A DNA stretch of 64,000 nucleotides from NCBI GenBank assembly GCA_014360005.1, contig JACIYI010000012.1:24932-88931 (forward strand), in the 5' to 3' direction. This document shows, piece by piece, positions 27,755-36,249 of the stretch. Position 1 is the first letter of the stretch. The number at the start of each line of letters is the position of its first letter. A program made the translations under genes and the position numbers. Source of the DNA: Candidatus Aminicenantota bacterium. Its GTDB lineage: Bacteria; Acidobacteriota; Aminicenantia; Aminicenantales; Saccharicenantaceae. The notes under the pieces were generated by a model. It was given only the letters and a program-made list of their open reading frames with translations. It did not search any database and was not told where the DNA came from.

Positions 27755-27783
27755 TTGACTTATTTTCGGCCTTATTATATTTT
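27755..27783 (+). promoter_or_regulatory. Candidate promoter of the MFS transporter
   Basis: TTGACT at 27755-27760, a 17-base spacer and TATTTT at 27778-27783 form a plausible sigma70-type promoter in an AT-rich stretch. Confidence 0.45.
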
Positions 27784-27833
27784 GCTGCTAATATATTTTT
27801 TTTGTGAGATGCGCCTTGGATGAGACAAAGAAA

Positions 27834-29144
27834 ATGGCGAAAGGCTTTCTAAATCCGGCCAGCAAGTTTTACCGTTTCCTGATGCTGGCTTTCATCGCTT
27901 CCCTGTCCTTCGGCAGTTATTTTGCCTATGACATCGTTTCGGCCATCGCCCCGTCGCTGGTTGAAGAACTCCAGGCTGCCCGGTCCACTGTCGGGACTTT
28001 CTTTACCATGTACAGCCTGGCCGCCATCCTGGCGGTGCTGGTGGGCGGACTTCTGGTGGATAAACTGGGCACCAGGAGGGCCAGCCTGCTCTTTTCCTGC
28101 CTGGTGTTCATCGGGGCTGCCCTGGTCTGGCGGGCCAGGAGCATCCCCATTTTTTTCCTCGGCCGCTTTATCTTCGGGGCCGGTTCTGAGCCCCTGATCG
28201 TGGCCCAGAGCGCCATGCTGGCTCGCTGGTTTCGGAATAAAGAACTGGCCTTTTCCTTCGGGGCCACTCTGACCGTCAGCCGGCTGGGGTCGCTGTTTGC
28301 CTTTAACACCGGCGAACTGATTTCTAAATATTACGGCAGCTTTCGCTTTGCCCTGCTGGCTGCAGTTTTGGCCTGTGCCGTATCACTGTTGGGTAACTTG
28401 TTTTACATCCTGCTGGACAAACGGGGCGAAAAAGTCCTGGACCTGAAGAAGGAAGAAGTCACCGAGAAAATAAACCTCAAGGATATCAAAGAGTTCAAGC
28501 CTACTTTCTGGTACATCACGGCCCTGTGCTTCACTTTTTATTCGGCCATCTTTCCCTTCACTGCCCTGTCCACCGACTTTTTTGTTGATAAGTGGGGGAT
28601 TGCCAGGGCGGCCACCACTTCGGGCGGTTTTCTGGCCCAGGTCTTCAACAATTTTGCCCACATGTTCAGCACGGCCGGCGGCATCAGCTCCATAATCATT
28701 TTTGCTTCCATGGTCTTTGCTCCCTTTGCCGGTAGCCTGGTCGACCGCATCGGGCGCCGGGCGACCCTGATGGTTTTCGGCTCATTGATTCTCATTCCCT
28801 GCCACCTGCTGATGGGCCTGACCAGAATCTATCCGGCTTATCCCATGGTTTTCCTGGGCATAGCTTTCGTCCTGGTGCCGGCCGCCATGTGGCCTTCGAT
28901 TCCGATGGTGGTCAGGGAAGAAAGGACCGGGACTGCCTTTGGCCTGATGACCGCCATCCAGAATATCGGGCTCGGGCTTTTCCCGCTGCTCAACGGGTTA
29001 CTGAGAGACAAGACCCATTCTTACACTGCCTCATCACTCATGTTTGCCTGCCTCGGGCTGGTGGGACTGGTTTTTGCTTTTCTCTTGAAAAGGGCTGATT
29101 CCAGGGAAGGGGATATCCTGGAAAGCGCACGTAAGAAGACCTGA
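27834..29144 (+). CDS. MFS transporter
   Basis: A 436-residue major facilitator with about twelve hydrophobic helices and two copies of the loop motif typical of the family: LLVDKLGTRRASL between helices 2 and 3, and LVDRIGRRATL between helices 8 and 9. A charged central loop (KRGEKVLDLKKEEVTEKINLKDIKEF) joins the two halves. It exchanges or imports an unknown small molecule. ATG 27834 is preferred; GTG 27804 in frame would add ten residues and also lacks a good ribosome site. The divergent neighbour is the amidase, so it might handle its product, but that is only suggested by position. Confidence 0.85.
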   Translation: MAKGFLNPASKFYRFLMLAFIASLSFGSYFAYDIVSAIAPSLVEELQAARSTVGTFFTMYSLAAILAVLVGGLLVDKLGTRRASLLFSCLVFIGAALVWRARSIPIFFLGRFIFGAGSEPLIVAQSAMLARWFRNKELAFSFGATLTVSRLGSLFAFNTGELISKYYGSFRFALLAAVLACAVSLLGNLFYILLDKRGEKVLDLKKEEVTEKINLKDIKEFKPTFWYITALCFTFYSAIFPFTALSTDFFVDKWGIARAATTSGGFLAQVFNNFAHMFSTAGGISSIIIFASMVFAPFAGSLVDRIGRRATLMVFGSLILIPCHLLMGLTRIYPAYPMVFLGIAFVLVPAAMWPSIPMVVREERTGTAFGLMTAIQNIGLGLFPLLNGLLRDKTHSYTASSLMFACLGLVGLVFAFLLKRADSREGDILESARKKT

Positions 29145-29176
29145 TTTCTGCGGTCCTCCCGGATTTCTCTTTTAAA

Positions 29177-29284
29177 GTGCCTGGTTCTCTCATCGGTCCC
29201 CTGGGGAACCAGTCCCGTCGGTTCCCCCCATCGCAGCCGATATGTCCTCCTTCCGCTGTGGGGACCGCTGAGAGAACCAGGCAC
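29177..29284. repeat. 108-base inverted-repeat element
   Basis: A 25-base arm (29177-29201) begins GTGCCTGGTTCTCTCA and pairs with 29260-29284, ending TGAGAGAACCAGGCAC, with a single mismatch. The 58-base interior contains a second hairpin, GGGGAACC with GGTTCCCC. The whole could fold as a cruciform in DNA or a branched RNA. It begins 33 bases after the MFS stop codon and lies in a non-coding gap, as expected for a REP/MITE-like element or a terminator. No target-site duplication is evident. Only one copy is in the window. Confidence 0.8.
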
Positions 29285-29413
29285 CTATATTCATAAAGAA
29301 ATCAGCAGGAAAGTAGCAGATCACCATCTGCCGCTGTCCCTATGAGAGGCAAAACAACAGCCCGGCAGATAACTGGAGCTTATCGGACTCAGCCCAGGTC
29401 AAAAAGAAGCAAA

Positions 29414-29818
29414 TCAGTCCCTATCGCCAGCCACGACTTTTATCCAGAGCTGGCGGGTTCTCGGTCCGTCGAATTCACACAGGAAGATGCCCTGCCAGGT
29501 GCCCAGCTGGATTTCTCCACCTTCAATGATGAGGGTCAGAGACTGGTTCAGAAGGGAAGCTTTAACGTGGGCCGGGGAATTGCCCTCAGCGTGAGCGTAG
29601 GGCAAGGTATCCGGAGCCATTTTTCTCAGGGCCATCAGGATATCGGCCCGGACATCGGGGTCGGCGTGTTCATTGATGGTCAGGGCGCAGGTGGTATGGG
29701 GACAGAAGACAACCGCCAGGCCCTGCCTGACCCGGGACTCTCTCACCACCGACTGCAGGCGACTGGTAATGTCCAGGAATTCTTCCTGTCTGGCGGTGGG
29801 CAGGCTGAGTTTTATCAC
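29414..29818 (-). CDS. yjbQ: YjbQ family protein (UPF0047)
   Basis: A 134-residue small enzyme-like protein covering the full YjbQ/UPF0047 family: HTTCALTINEHADPDVRADI, then HAEGNSPAHVKASLL and a closing GTWQGIFLCEFDGPR. The conserved His and Glu residues are those linked to the weak thiamine-phosphate-synthase activity reported for YjbQ; its true role is unsettled. It starts at GTG 29818 with AGGGGG about seven bases upstream. It is divergent from the nrdD operon and stands alone. Confidence 0.88.
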   Translation of the reverse strand: MIKLSLPTARQEEFLDITSRLQSVVRESRVRQGLAVVFCPHTTCALTINEHADPDVRADILMALRKMAPDTLPYAHAEGNSPAHVKASLLNQSLTLIIEGGEIQLGTWQGIFLCEFDGPRTRQLWIKVVAGDRD

Positions 29819-29865
29819 TTTTTTCCCCCTGAATAAAATTTATTTGGAAAAAATCATTTTCCCAC

Positions 29866-29895
29866 TTGACAAAGCGTTTTCAATGTAATTATATA
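29866..29895 (+). promoter_or_regulatory. Promoter of the anaerobic ribonucleotide reductase operon
   Basis: A perfect TTGACA (29866-29871), an 18-base spacer and TATATA (29890-29895) form a sigma70-type promoter about 155 bases before nrdD. A perfect small palindrome, GTGCC-GAA-GGCAC, lies at 29898-29910 over the expected start of transcription. Confidence 0.65.
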
Positions 29896-29901
29896 TAGTG
29901 C
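29886..29901 (+). promoter_or_regulatory. Possible NrdR box
   Basis: TAATTATATATAGTGC matches 12 of 16 positions of the NrdR-box pattern (as I recall it, ACACTATATATAGTGT), including the whole central part. It overlaps the -10 box, which fits repression. NrdR boxes usually come in pairs three turns apart; only a weak second candidate was found near 29927-29942, about four turns away. Confidence 0.45.
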
Positions 29902-30050
29902 CGAAGGCACAAGATTTAGTATTCAAAAGCCATGAATAGCACTAAATGTTGTCTTTTCAGGCATTTTTTCCGCCTGGAAAATAATATCACAGGTTTAGCT
30001 TTCCCGGGTACTGAAATAACTGGCAAATCTTAGTTTATAGGGAGGAAAGG

Positions 30051-32129
30051 ATGGTCAAAACCAGCAAAATTACCAGGATTAAGAAAAGGGACGGGGGCAT
30101 TGTCGATTTTACCCAGGACAAAATCACCAACGCCATTTATAAGGCCATGCAGTCCCAGGGAATTGACGACCTGATGGAAGCCCAGCATGTTTCGGACATC
30201 GTGGTTTTCGTCCTGGAGGAAAAATTCGGCGGTTACACCATTCCCTCGGTGGAACAGATCCAGGATATCGTAGAGATGGTCCTGATGAAACAGGGCTACC
30301 ACGAAGTGGCCAAGGCTTACATACTGTACCGCGAGAAACATAAGGCCATCCGCGAGGCTAAGGAAACAGGAATCAACCTGGAAAGGTTAATCAAGGATTA
30401 CATAAATGACCACGACTGGAAAGTCAGGGAGAACAGCAACGAGGGCGTGGTCAGCTTCTCTGGCCTGAACGCCAGGATTTCCGGGGAAGTGCTGTCGAAT
30501 TTTGCCCTCAACAACCTTTATTCCGAAAGAATCAAGAAAGCCCACCTGGAGGGCGATTTCCATATTCACGATTTGTCGTACCCGATTGTCGGCTACTGCG
30601 CCGGCTGGTCCTTGGAGAACCTGCTGCGCAAGGGGTTCGGTCATGTGCCCAACCAAGTTCATTCCCATCCGGCCAAACACCTGGAGACGGCCACCCTGCA
30701 CATGGTTAATTACATCGGGACGATGCAGGCCGAGTTTGCCGGGGCCCAGGCTTTTTCCAGCGTTGATACCTTCCTGGCGCCGTTCGTTCGGGCTGATAAC
30801 CTGAGCTACGAGCGGGTCAAGCAGGATATCCAGAAACTAATTTTCGGCCTTAACGTGCCCTGCCGCTGGGGCTGGCAGACACCTTTCTCCAACCTGACCT
30901 TTGACTGGACGGTTCCGGAGGACCTGAAGAATAAAAAAGTCATCGTCGGCGGGGAAGAACTGGATTCCTGCTACGGCGATTACCAGAAAGAAATGGACAT
31001 GATCAACCGGGCCTTCCTGGAGCTGATGGTCGAAGGCGACCTTAAGGGTCGGGTGTTCACTTTTCCCATTCCCACTTACAACGTTACCAGGGATTTTGAC
31101 TGGGACCACCCCAATGCCCGGTTGTTGTTTGAAGCCACGGCTAAGTACGGCATTCCTTATTTCCAGAACTACCTCGGTACCAATCTCAACCCGGGCGATA
31201 TCCGGGCCATGTGCTGCCGCCTGAACCTGGACATGAGAGAATTGAAGCGTCGGCCGGGCAACATGTGGGGAGCCGGAGAACAGACCGGATCCATCGGGGT
31301 GGTTACCATCAACCTCAACCGCATCGGCTACGAAGCCCAGAGCAAGCAGGAATTCTTCGATAAGCTGAAAGAGATGATGATCCTGGCCAAGGAATCGCTG
31401 GAAACCAAGCGGGAAGTGGTCAACAACATGCTGGAACGGGGCCTGATGCCCTATACCAAGGTCTACCTGGGCCATTTCGAGAACCATTTCTCCACCATCG
31501 GCATCTGCGGCATGCACGAAGCCTGCATGAATTTCCTGGGCAAAGGCATCGGCACATCGGAAGGCAAGGAATTCACCATAGAAACCCTCAACTTCATGCG
31601 GGAGGTCTTAAAAGACTTTCAGGAAGAAACCGGTCATCTGTACAACCTGGAAGCTTCTCCGGCTGAATCCACCTCTTACCGGCTGGCCCGCCTGGACCGC
31701 CAGAAATATAAAAATATCTACACCTCGGGCACCGACAAGCATCCCTATCTGACCAATTCCACCCAGCTCAACGTTGATGCCACCAGGGATATCTTTGAAG
31801 CCCTCAAGCACCAGGAGGACGTCCAGTCGCTGTACACCGGCGGGACCATCTTCCATGCTTTCCTGCCAGAAGCCATAGACTGGCAGACCTGCCGGAAACT
31901 GGTCCGGAAAATTGCCGACACCAGAATTCCTTACTACAGCATCACCCCGACTTTCAGCATCTGTAATAACCACGGGTACCTCAAGGGTCAGCACCCGACC
32001 TGCCCGGAGTGCGGCTCGGAAACCGAGGTTTTCTCCAGAATCGTCGGCTATCTGCGGCCGGTTAGGACCTGGAATGACGGCAAGCAGCAGGAGTTCAGCG
32101 AACGGGTGACCTTTTCCAAGCTGGACTGA
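30051..32129 (+). CDS. nrdD: Anaerobic (class III) ribonucleoside-triphosphate reductase
   Basis: A 692-residue glycyl-radical enzyme that makes dNTPs without oxygen. An N-terminal ATP-cone (about 5-95, KITRIKKRDGGIVDFTQDKI) gives allosteric control. The catalytic barrel has conserved cysteines in YCAGW and RAMCCRLNLD. The C-terminus has a zinc site (CNNH ... CPEC) and the radical loop SRIVGYLRPV with radical Gly666. Length is normal. GGAGG lies six bases before the ATG. It is the first gene of an operon with a glutaredoxin-like gene, nrdG and dut. The neighbouring glutaredoxin suggests a thiol-reduced rather than formate-reduced type, but I did not resolve the deciding active-site residues. 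Confidence 0.95.
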   Translation: MVKTSKITRIKKRDGGIVDFTQDKITNAIYKAMQSQGIDDLMEAQHVSDIVVFVLEEKFGGYTIPSVEQIQDIVEMVLMKQGYHEVAKAYILYREKHKAIREAKETGINLERLIKDYINDHDWKVRENSNEGVVSFSGLNARISGEVLSNFALNNLYSERIKKAHLEGDFHIHDLSYPIVGYCAGWSLENLLRKGFGHVPNQVHSHPAKHLETATLHMVNYIGTMQAEFAGAQAFSSVDTFLAPFVRADNLSYERVKQDIQKLIFGLNVPCRWGWQTPFSNLTFDWTVPEDLKNKKVIVGGEELDSCYGDYQKEMDMINRAFLELMVEGDLKGRVFTFPIPTYNVTRDFDWDHPNARLLFEATAKYGIPYFQNYLGTNLNPGDIRAMCCRLNLDMRELKRRPGNMWGAGEQTGSIGVVTINLNRIGYEAQSKQEFFDKLKEMMILAKESLETKREVVNNMLERGLMPYTKVYLGHFENHFSTIGICGMHEACMNFLGKGIGTSEGKEFTIETLNFMREVLKDFQEETGHLYNLEASPAESTSYRLARLDRQKYKNIYTSGTDKHPYLTNSTQLNVDATRDIFEALKHQEDVQSLYTGGTIFHAFLPEAIDWQTCRKLVRKIADTRIPYYSITPTFSICNNHGYLKGQHPTCPECGSETEVFSRIVGYLRPVRTWNDGKQQEFSERVTFSKLD

Positions 32130-32172
32130 CTTAAATTTTACCTTAAATAGACTCTACAAGGAGAGGCAAAGG

Positions 32173-32439
32173 ATGGATTATTTGCTTTTTACCCTGCCAG
32201 GATGTGCCAAGTGCGATCGGGTCAAAGAGCTGCTCCAAGCCAGAGGGCTCCAGGCCGCCGAGTATGACGTCAGCAGCAAGGACGGTCGGAACAAGATCCG
32301 GGAGTACATCAAGCTGCTGCGCCGGGATAGCTCCGGCAGCGTCATTATTCCGACCCTGATCATCGAGGACAACGGCCAGGCCACGGCCGTGCTCAACTCG
32401 GCTGAGGAGCTGGACCTGTGGTTGAAATCAAGGGTTTAG
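32173..32439 (+). CDS. Glutaredoxin/NrdH-like thiol protein
   Basis: An 88-residue thioredoxin-fold protein with redox motif CAKC (Cys11, Cys14) right after the first strand (MDYLLFTLPG), as in glutaredoxins and NrdH. It sits between nrdD and nrdG, 43 bases after the former and overlapping the latter by 22 bases. A role as the electron donor to this class III reductase is therefore likely. The cis-proline region appears as SVIIPTLIIED. AGGAGAGGCAAAGG precedes the ATG. Confidence 0.87.
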   Translation: MDYLLFTLPGCAKCDRVKELLQARGLQAAEYDVSSKDGRNKIREYIKLLRRDSSGSVIIPTLIIEDNGQATAVLNSAEELDLWLKSRV

Positions 32440-33116
32440 AGAAGTTTGCCTCGCGTGATTTTCCGGGGCACATCTCCTCTACTGTTTTTGTCGGCGGCTG
32501 CAATTTCCGCTGTCCTTTCTGTCATAATGCCGACCTGGTGTTAAACCCGGCCCGGCTGCCGTCGCTGGACCTGAATCTTTTTCTCAGCTACCTTGATTCC
32601 AGGAAAGGGTGGCTGGAGGGACTGTGCCTGAGCGGGGGCGAACCCCTGCTCCATGAAGACCTTGAGGTTCTGGCCCGGGTGATTAAGGACAGGGGTTACC
32701 TGGTAAAGCTTGACACCAACGGTTCCTTTCCGGACAGGCTGGAATATCTTATAAAACAGGGACTGGTGGACTGGGTGGCCATGGATATCAAAGGGCCTTT
32801 GGCCAGGTATCAGGAAATCGTCCGGACCGAGGTTGACCTGGAGAAAATAAACCGTAGCCAGGAAATAATAAGGCATTCCGACCTGCCCTATATTTTCAGA
32901 ACGACGGTGGTGCCAGGACTCCATACCGAAAACGACCTGCTGGAAATTGCCGCCTGGCTGCAGGGGGCCAGGTGTTTTCAACTGCAGCAGTTTGTCCCCC
33001 AGAATACGGTGGACCCGGAGTTCCTGAAACGAGAGGCTTACCCGGCCGAGGTCCTTCGGCGCTGGGCGGAGAAACTGCGGCCCTATTTTGACGAGGTCCT
33101 GGTGGAAGGAGTTTAA
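32418..33116 (+). CDS. nrdG: Anaerobic ribonucleotide reductase-activating radical SAM protein
   Basis: A 232-residue radical SAM enzyme with the cluster motif CNFRCPFC (Cys28, Cys32, Cys35), followed by LSGGEPLL and KLDTNG, as in NrdG and glycyl-radical activases. It uses S-adenosylmethionine and a 4Fe-4S cluster to create the glycyl radical on NrdD. It starts at GTG 32418 inside the end of the glutaredoxin-like gene, with GAGGAG nine bases upstream. Its length exceeds the short E. coli NrdG and fits the longer bacterial/archaeal type. Confidence 0.92.
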   Translation: MVEIKGLEKFASRDFPGHISSTVFVGGCNFRCPFCHNADLVLNPARLPSLDLNLFLSYLDSRKGWLEGLCLSGGEPLLHEDLEVLARVIKDRGYLVKLDTNGSFPDRLEYLIKQGLVDWVAMDIKGPLARYQEIVRTEVDLEKINRSQEIIRHSDLPYIFRTTVVPGLHTENDLLEIAAWLQGARCFQLQQFVPQNTVDPEFLKREAYPAEVLRRWAEKLRPYFDEVLVEGV

Positions 33117-33119
33117 CTG

Positions 33120-33542
33120 ATGAAAGTGCTGATAAGAAAAATATCACCCGAAGCTAAAATCCCGGTTTACCATCACCAGGGCGATGCTGGTTTTGACCTG
33201 TTTGCCTGTGCCGGTCTGACCATCAACCCCGGGGAAACAGTCGCTGTGCCTATCGGAATTCAGATGGCCATCCCGGCTGGTTACGTCGGTTTGATCTGGG
33301 ATAAGAGCGGGATTGCCCTGTGCGGGGTTCACCGGCTGGCCGGGGTGGTGGATGCTGGCTACCGGGGAGAAGTTAAGGTGGTACTGACTAACCTGGGGAA
33401 GGAACCTTTTCTAATCAACCCCGGGATGAAAATCGCCCAGATGCTCATCCAGCCGGTGCAGACAGTGGACATCGTGGAAGTAGATTTACTGGACCAGACC
33501 AGCCGGGGAGAGGGGGGCTTCGGCTCCACCGGTTTATACTGA
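33120..33542 (+). CDS. dut: dUTP diphosphatase
   Basis: A 140-residue trimeric-type dUTPase, converting dUTP to dUMP and pyrophosphate. Conserved motifs appear in order: AGFDLFA (I), DKSGIALCG (II, where RSS/RSG is more usual), GVVDAGYRGEVKVVLTN (III, with the catalytic Asp and base-stacking Tyr), IAQMLIQPV (IV) and RGEGGFGSTG (V). The start is four bases after the nrdG stop codon, with AAGGAG in the end of nrdG, so it belongs to the nrd operon and completes dNTP supply and clean-up. Confidence 0.92.
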   Translation: MKVLIRKISPEAKIPVYHHQGDAGFDLFACAGLTINPGETVAVPIGIQMAIPAGYVGLIWDKSGIALCGVHRLAGVVDAGYRGEVKVVLTNLGKEPFLINPGMKIAQMLIQPVQTVDIVEVDLLDQTSRGEGGFGSTGLY

Positions 33543-33712
33543 CCCGGTTCAGGCAGGCAGGGCCTCATTCGGACCTAAATTTTCCTGTTCAGTTTCTTTA
33601 ATAAAGGCAAGAAGGATTAAGCTGTTGCCACCTGCTCTTATCTATGGTTATCCTGGCTGTAGCGGCTAGCGGCTCTGACTCCGGCTGTATGAAGCCTGGA
33701 GATAAATCAACC

Positions 33713-34150
33713 TTACTGGTATTTCCCCATTATGTAATTCTGGAGATGCTCAATAGTAATTTTCTGGCTGGTGATGACTGACTTGACCACGTCTCCGATG
33801 GAAATCACTCCAACCAGCTTGTTCTCCTGGATGACCGGCAGATGCCGGATTCTTTTCTCGGTCATCAGGGCCATGCACTCTTCGGCTGTGGACTCAGGAT
33901 TGACGAAGTAGACCTGAGTGGTCATGATTTCCCGGACCGGGGTTTCCAGCGATGATTTGCCTTTCAGGACGACTTTGCGGGCGTAATCCCTTTCGGAAAT
34001 CACTCCCACCACCTGGCCTTGGTCCACCACGATCAGGGCCCCGACCTCTTTTTCGGCCATGATCTTCAGAGCTTCGTAGACGGTGTTATCGGGCGAGATG
34101 GTCCAGACCTGGTGCCCTTTTTCCTCGAGCATTTGCTTGACTGTAATCAT
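33713..34150 (-). CDS. CBS-domain pair protein
   Basis: A 145-residue protein made almost only of two CBS domains (about 8-65 and 75-130; GVISERDYARKVVLKG and GVISIGDVVKSVI close them). Such small proteins bind adenine nucleotides and regulate partners or sense energy charge. The target is unknown. AAGGAGGGAGA directly precedes the ATG. A strong promoter lies upstream. Confidence 0.9.
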   Translation of the reverse strand: MITVKQMLEEKGHQVWTISPDNTVYEALKIMAEKEVGALIVVDQGQVVGVISERDYARKVVLKGKSSLETPVREIMTTQVYFVNPESTAEECMALMTEKRIRHLPVIQENKLVGVISIGDVVKSVITSQKITIEHLQNYIMGKYQ

Positions 34151-34213
34151 TCTCCCTCCTTAAAAACAAGCCAGCTACTACCGGCGGAAGTCCGGTGCCT
34201 CCCGGCTGATATT

Positions 34214-34242
34214 TATATATTAGAATCTTAAACTGGTGTCAA
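34214..34242 (-). promoter_or_regulatory. Promoter of the CBS-domain gene
   Basis: On the minus strand TTGACA (34242-34237), a 17-base spacer and TATATA (34219-34214) make a near-consensus sigma70-type promoter, with a leader of about 55 bases before ATG 34150. Confidence 0.7.
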
Positions 34243-34509
34243 ATTAATTGAATTTATTCAGACTTCGACGCAGCCTGGTTTAAGGCAGGCGGGGAATGGG
34301 CGCCAAAAGGGCAGCCAGCCCAGCCTCAGGCCATCCAGATAAAAAGGCCACCTCCAGCCGAAAGCTTAAAAGTCGGTGTCATCGGCAACCGGGTTGGAAT
34401 AACAGGGACGCTCCTGGTCATTGGCCGGAGCTTTGAAGGCTCCCCGCCCTTAAAACCTATCAAATGCTTAGAAACCTGAAAAAACAGATGGCGGAGGTCA
34501 CAGCCGAAA
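34243..34509. other. Remainder of spacer between CBS and malic enzyme genes
   Basis: With the CBS promoter this completes a 359-base gap. No credible gene, repeat or terminator hairpin was seen downstream of the malic enzyme stop codon. Confidence 0.45.
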
Positions 34510-35856
34510 TCAATCAAAATAGCCAGTCAGGTCGTCCCGGTTGAGTTTCTGGTCCAGGGCCACCCGGGCCACGGCTCTGGCTACGCTGCGGTGCAGCCCC
34601 CGGTCCAGGGCATTGGGGACAATTTCTCCAGCCGGGGCATAATCAGCTATGGCCCTGGCCGCGGCCAGCAGCATTTCCCGGGTGATGCGTGGGACGTTGG
34701 CGTCAACTGCCCCGCGGAATATGCCGGGAAAGCCCAGCACGTTGTTGATGACCTTGCCGTCGGCAGCATAGGCGGCCCCGGCGGCCATGGCCTCTTCCGG
34801 TTCAATTTCCGGGTTGGGGTTGGACAGGGCCAGGATGATCTGGCCTTTCCTGACCATTTCCTTTTTGACCAAGCCCGGCACGCCGGTGGTGGCTATGACC
34901 ACCTCACACGAAGCCATTATTTCCTTGAGGTCAGCCACCTGTCCGCCAGCTTCTTTCAGGCGCTGGCTGGCTTCGGAGTTGATGTCGGCTCCCTTTACCG
35001 GCTTATCCAGGTAGAACATCAACATCCGGGACAGGGCCAGGCCAGCCGCTCCCAGACCGATGACTCCGAAACAACTCTTTTTCAGGTCCTGTCCGGTTAA
35101 CCTGGAAATGTTCATCAGGGCAGCGGTGACCACGCAGGCTGTTCCATGCTGGTCATCGTGCATGACCGGTATGTCCAGCCGGGACTGGATCTGTTCTTCA
35201 ATGTAGAAACAGCGGGGAGCCGAAATGTCTTCCAGCTGGATGGCGCTGAAAGTTGGAGCAATGTTGACCACAGTTTCTATGATCTGTTCCGGTTCCTTGG
35301 TGTTGAGAAGAACCGGGACGGCCGACAGCCCGGTCAGGGTTTCCATCAGGCAGGCTTTGCCCTCCATTACCGGCATGGCCGCCAGGGGGCCGATGTCTCC
35401 CAGTCCCAGCACGGCGCTGCCGTCGGTGACGATGGCTACCAGATGGCGGATAGCAGTATAACGCCTGGCCATGGCCGGGTTCCTCTTGATGAGCAGGCTG
35501 ACCTCGGCCACGCCCGGGGTGTAGACCTTGCGCAAGACGCTGATATTGTTTATTTCATAGCGGGAACGGACGGCGATTTTCCCACCCTGGTGCATTTCCA
35601 GAACTTCATCCCTCACTTCCAGGAGCTGGGCCTTGGGGTAGGCCCTGACCGCCCTGACCACTCTTTCCAGGTGGGCCTCGTCATCCACAAAAATGGTGAT
35701 TTCCCGGTCCATATAATTGGAACCCATGTGAATAATCTTGATTTCGCCCACATAAGCCTGCTCAGCCCCGATGGCCGAAAGCAGGCCGCCGAATATTCCT
35801 GGTTTTTGCAGCAGCCGGCAGCGCAGGGTTCTGACTAACTTGTCTTCCCACCACAT
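34510..35856 (-). CDS. NAD(P)-dependent malic enzyme with N-terminal ACT domain
   Basis: A 448-residue enzyme converting malate to pyruvate and CO2. The first about 85 residues form an ACT-like regulatory domain (LQKPGIFGGLLSAIGAEQA at the start). The malic domain follows with VYTPGVAEV (Tyr acid), VTDGSAVLGLGDIGP, MEGKACL (catalytic Lys) and DDQHGTA (metal). The NAD-binding half has GLGAAGLALSRM and LSNPNPEIEPEEA. The ACT fusion occurs in bacterial and archaeal short malic enzymes and suggests amino-acid feedback. AAAGGAG precedes the ATG. The gene stands alone. Confidence 0.92.
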   Translation of the reverse strand: MWWEDKLVRTLRCRLLQKPGIFGGLLSAIGAEQAYVGEIKIIHMGSNYMDREITIFVDDEAHLERVVRAVRAYPKAQLLEVRDEVLEMHQGGKIAVRSRYEINNISVLRKVYTPGVAEVSLLIKRNPAMARRYTAIRHLVAIVTDGSAVLGLGDIGPLAAMPVMEGKACLMETLTGLSAVPVLLNTKEPEQIIETVVNIAPTFSAIQLEDISAPRCFYIEEQIQSRLDIPVMHDDQHGTACVVTAALMNISRLTGQDLKKSCFGVIGLGAAGLALSRMLMFYLDKPVKGADINSEASQRLKEAGGQVADLKEIMASCEVVIATTGVPGLVKKEMVRKGQIILALSNPNPEIEPEEAMAAGAAYAADGKVINNVLGFPGIFRGAVDANVPRITREMLLAAARAIADYAPAGEIVPNALDRGLHRSVARAVARVALDQKLNRDDLTGYFD

Positions 35857-36249
35857 GGCTTTACTCCTTTTTTCGGGCTGGGAATCTAATTATATAACTT
35901 TTTCTTCTCCGCGGGTATGGCCGGGCTTCAATCCCTGCGGGCCTTAGAAATATCCTTGATATATTTGAGCCCGGGGGAGAGAGGAAAGACAATTTGAGGT
36001 CCGGTAAAGTCCAGCTGCGGTTTGTGGCCAGCCTGAGTTTTTGGCAGGCTAGCGTCGGGTGAGGATGGTAGATGATAAGACGGTGAAGGAGAGAGACGAA
36101 GAGGTACCGGTCTTAAATTGCTGGCCTCCTTTTCCCGCAGATTATTTCAGCTTTGGCAGAATTGATACGGACCGCTCTTTTTTAGGTGGTCTCAGCGGCT
36201 CAGTGGCAATTTCAGGCCATAGCCTTTTTCCTGGAAGGTAGTCCAGATG
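35857..36249. other. Spacer upstream of the malic enzyme gene
   Basis: About 390 bases. A TATAAT on the minus strand (35894-35889) could be the -10 box of the malic enzyme promoter, but no matching -35 is seen. A short + strand frame at 36059-36241 does not look like a gene. Confidence 0.45.

Noticed and set aside
29342..29836. 164-codon open frame on the + strand
   Set aside because: It lies over the well-supported yjbQ gene on the other strand and reads as its shadow.
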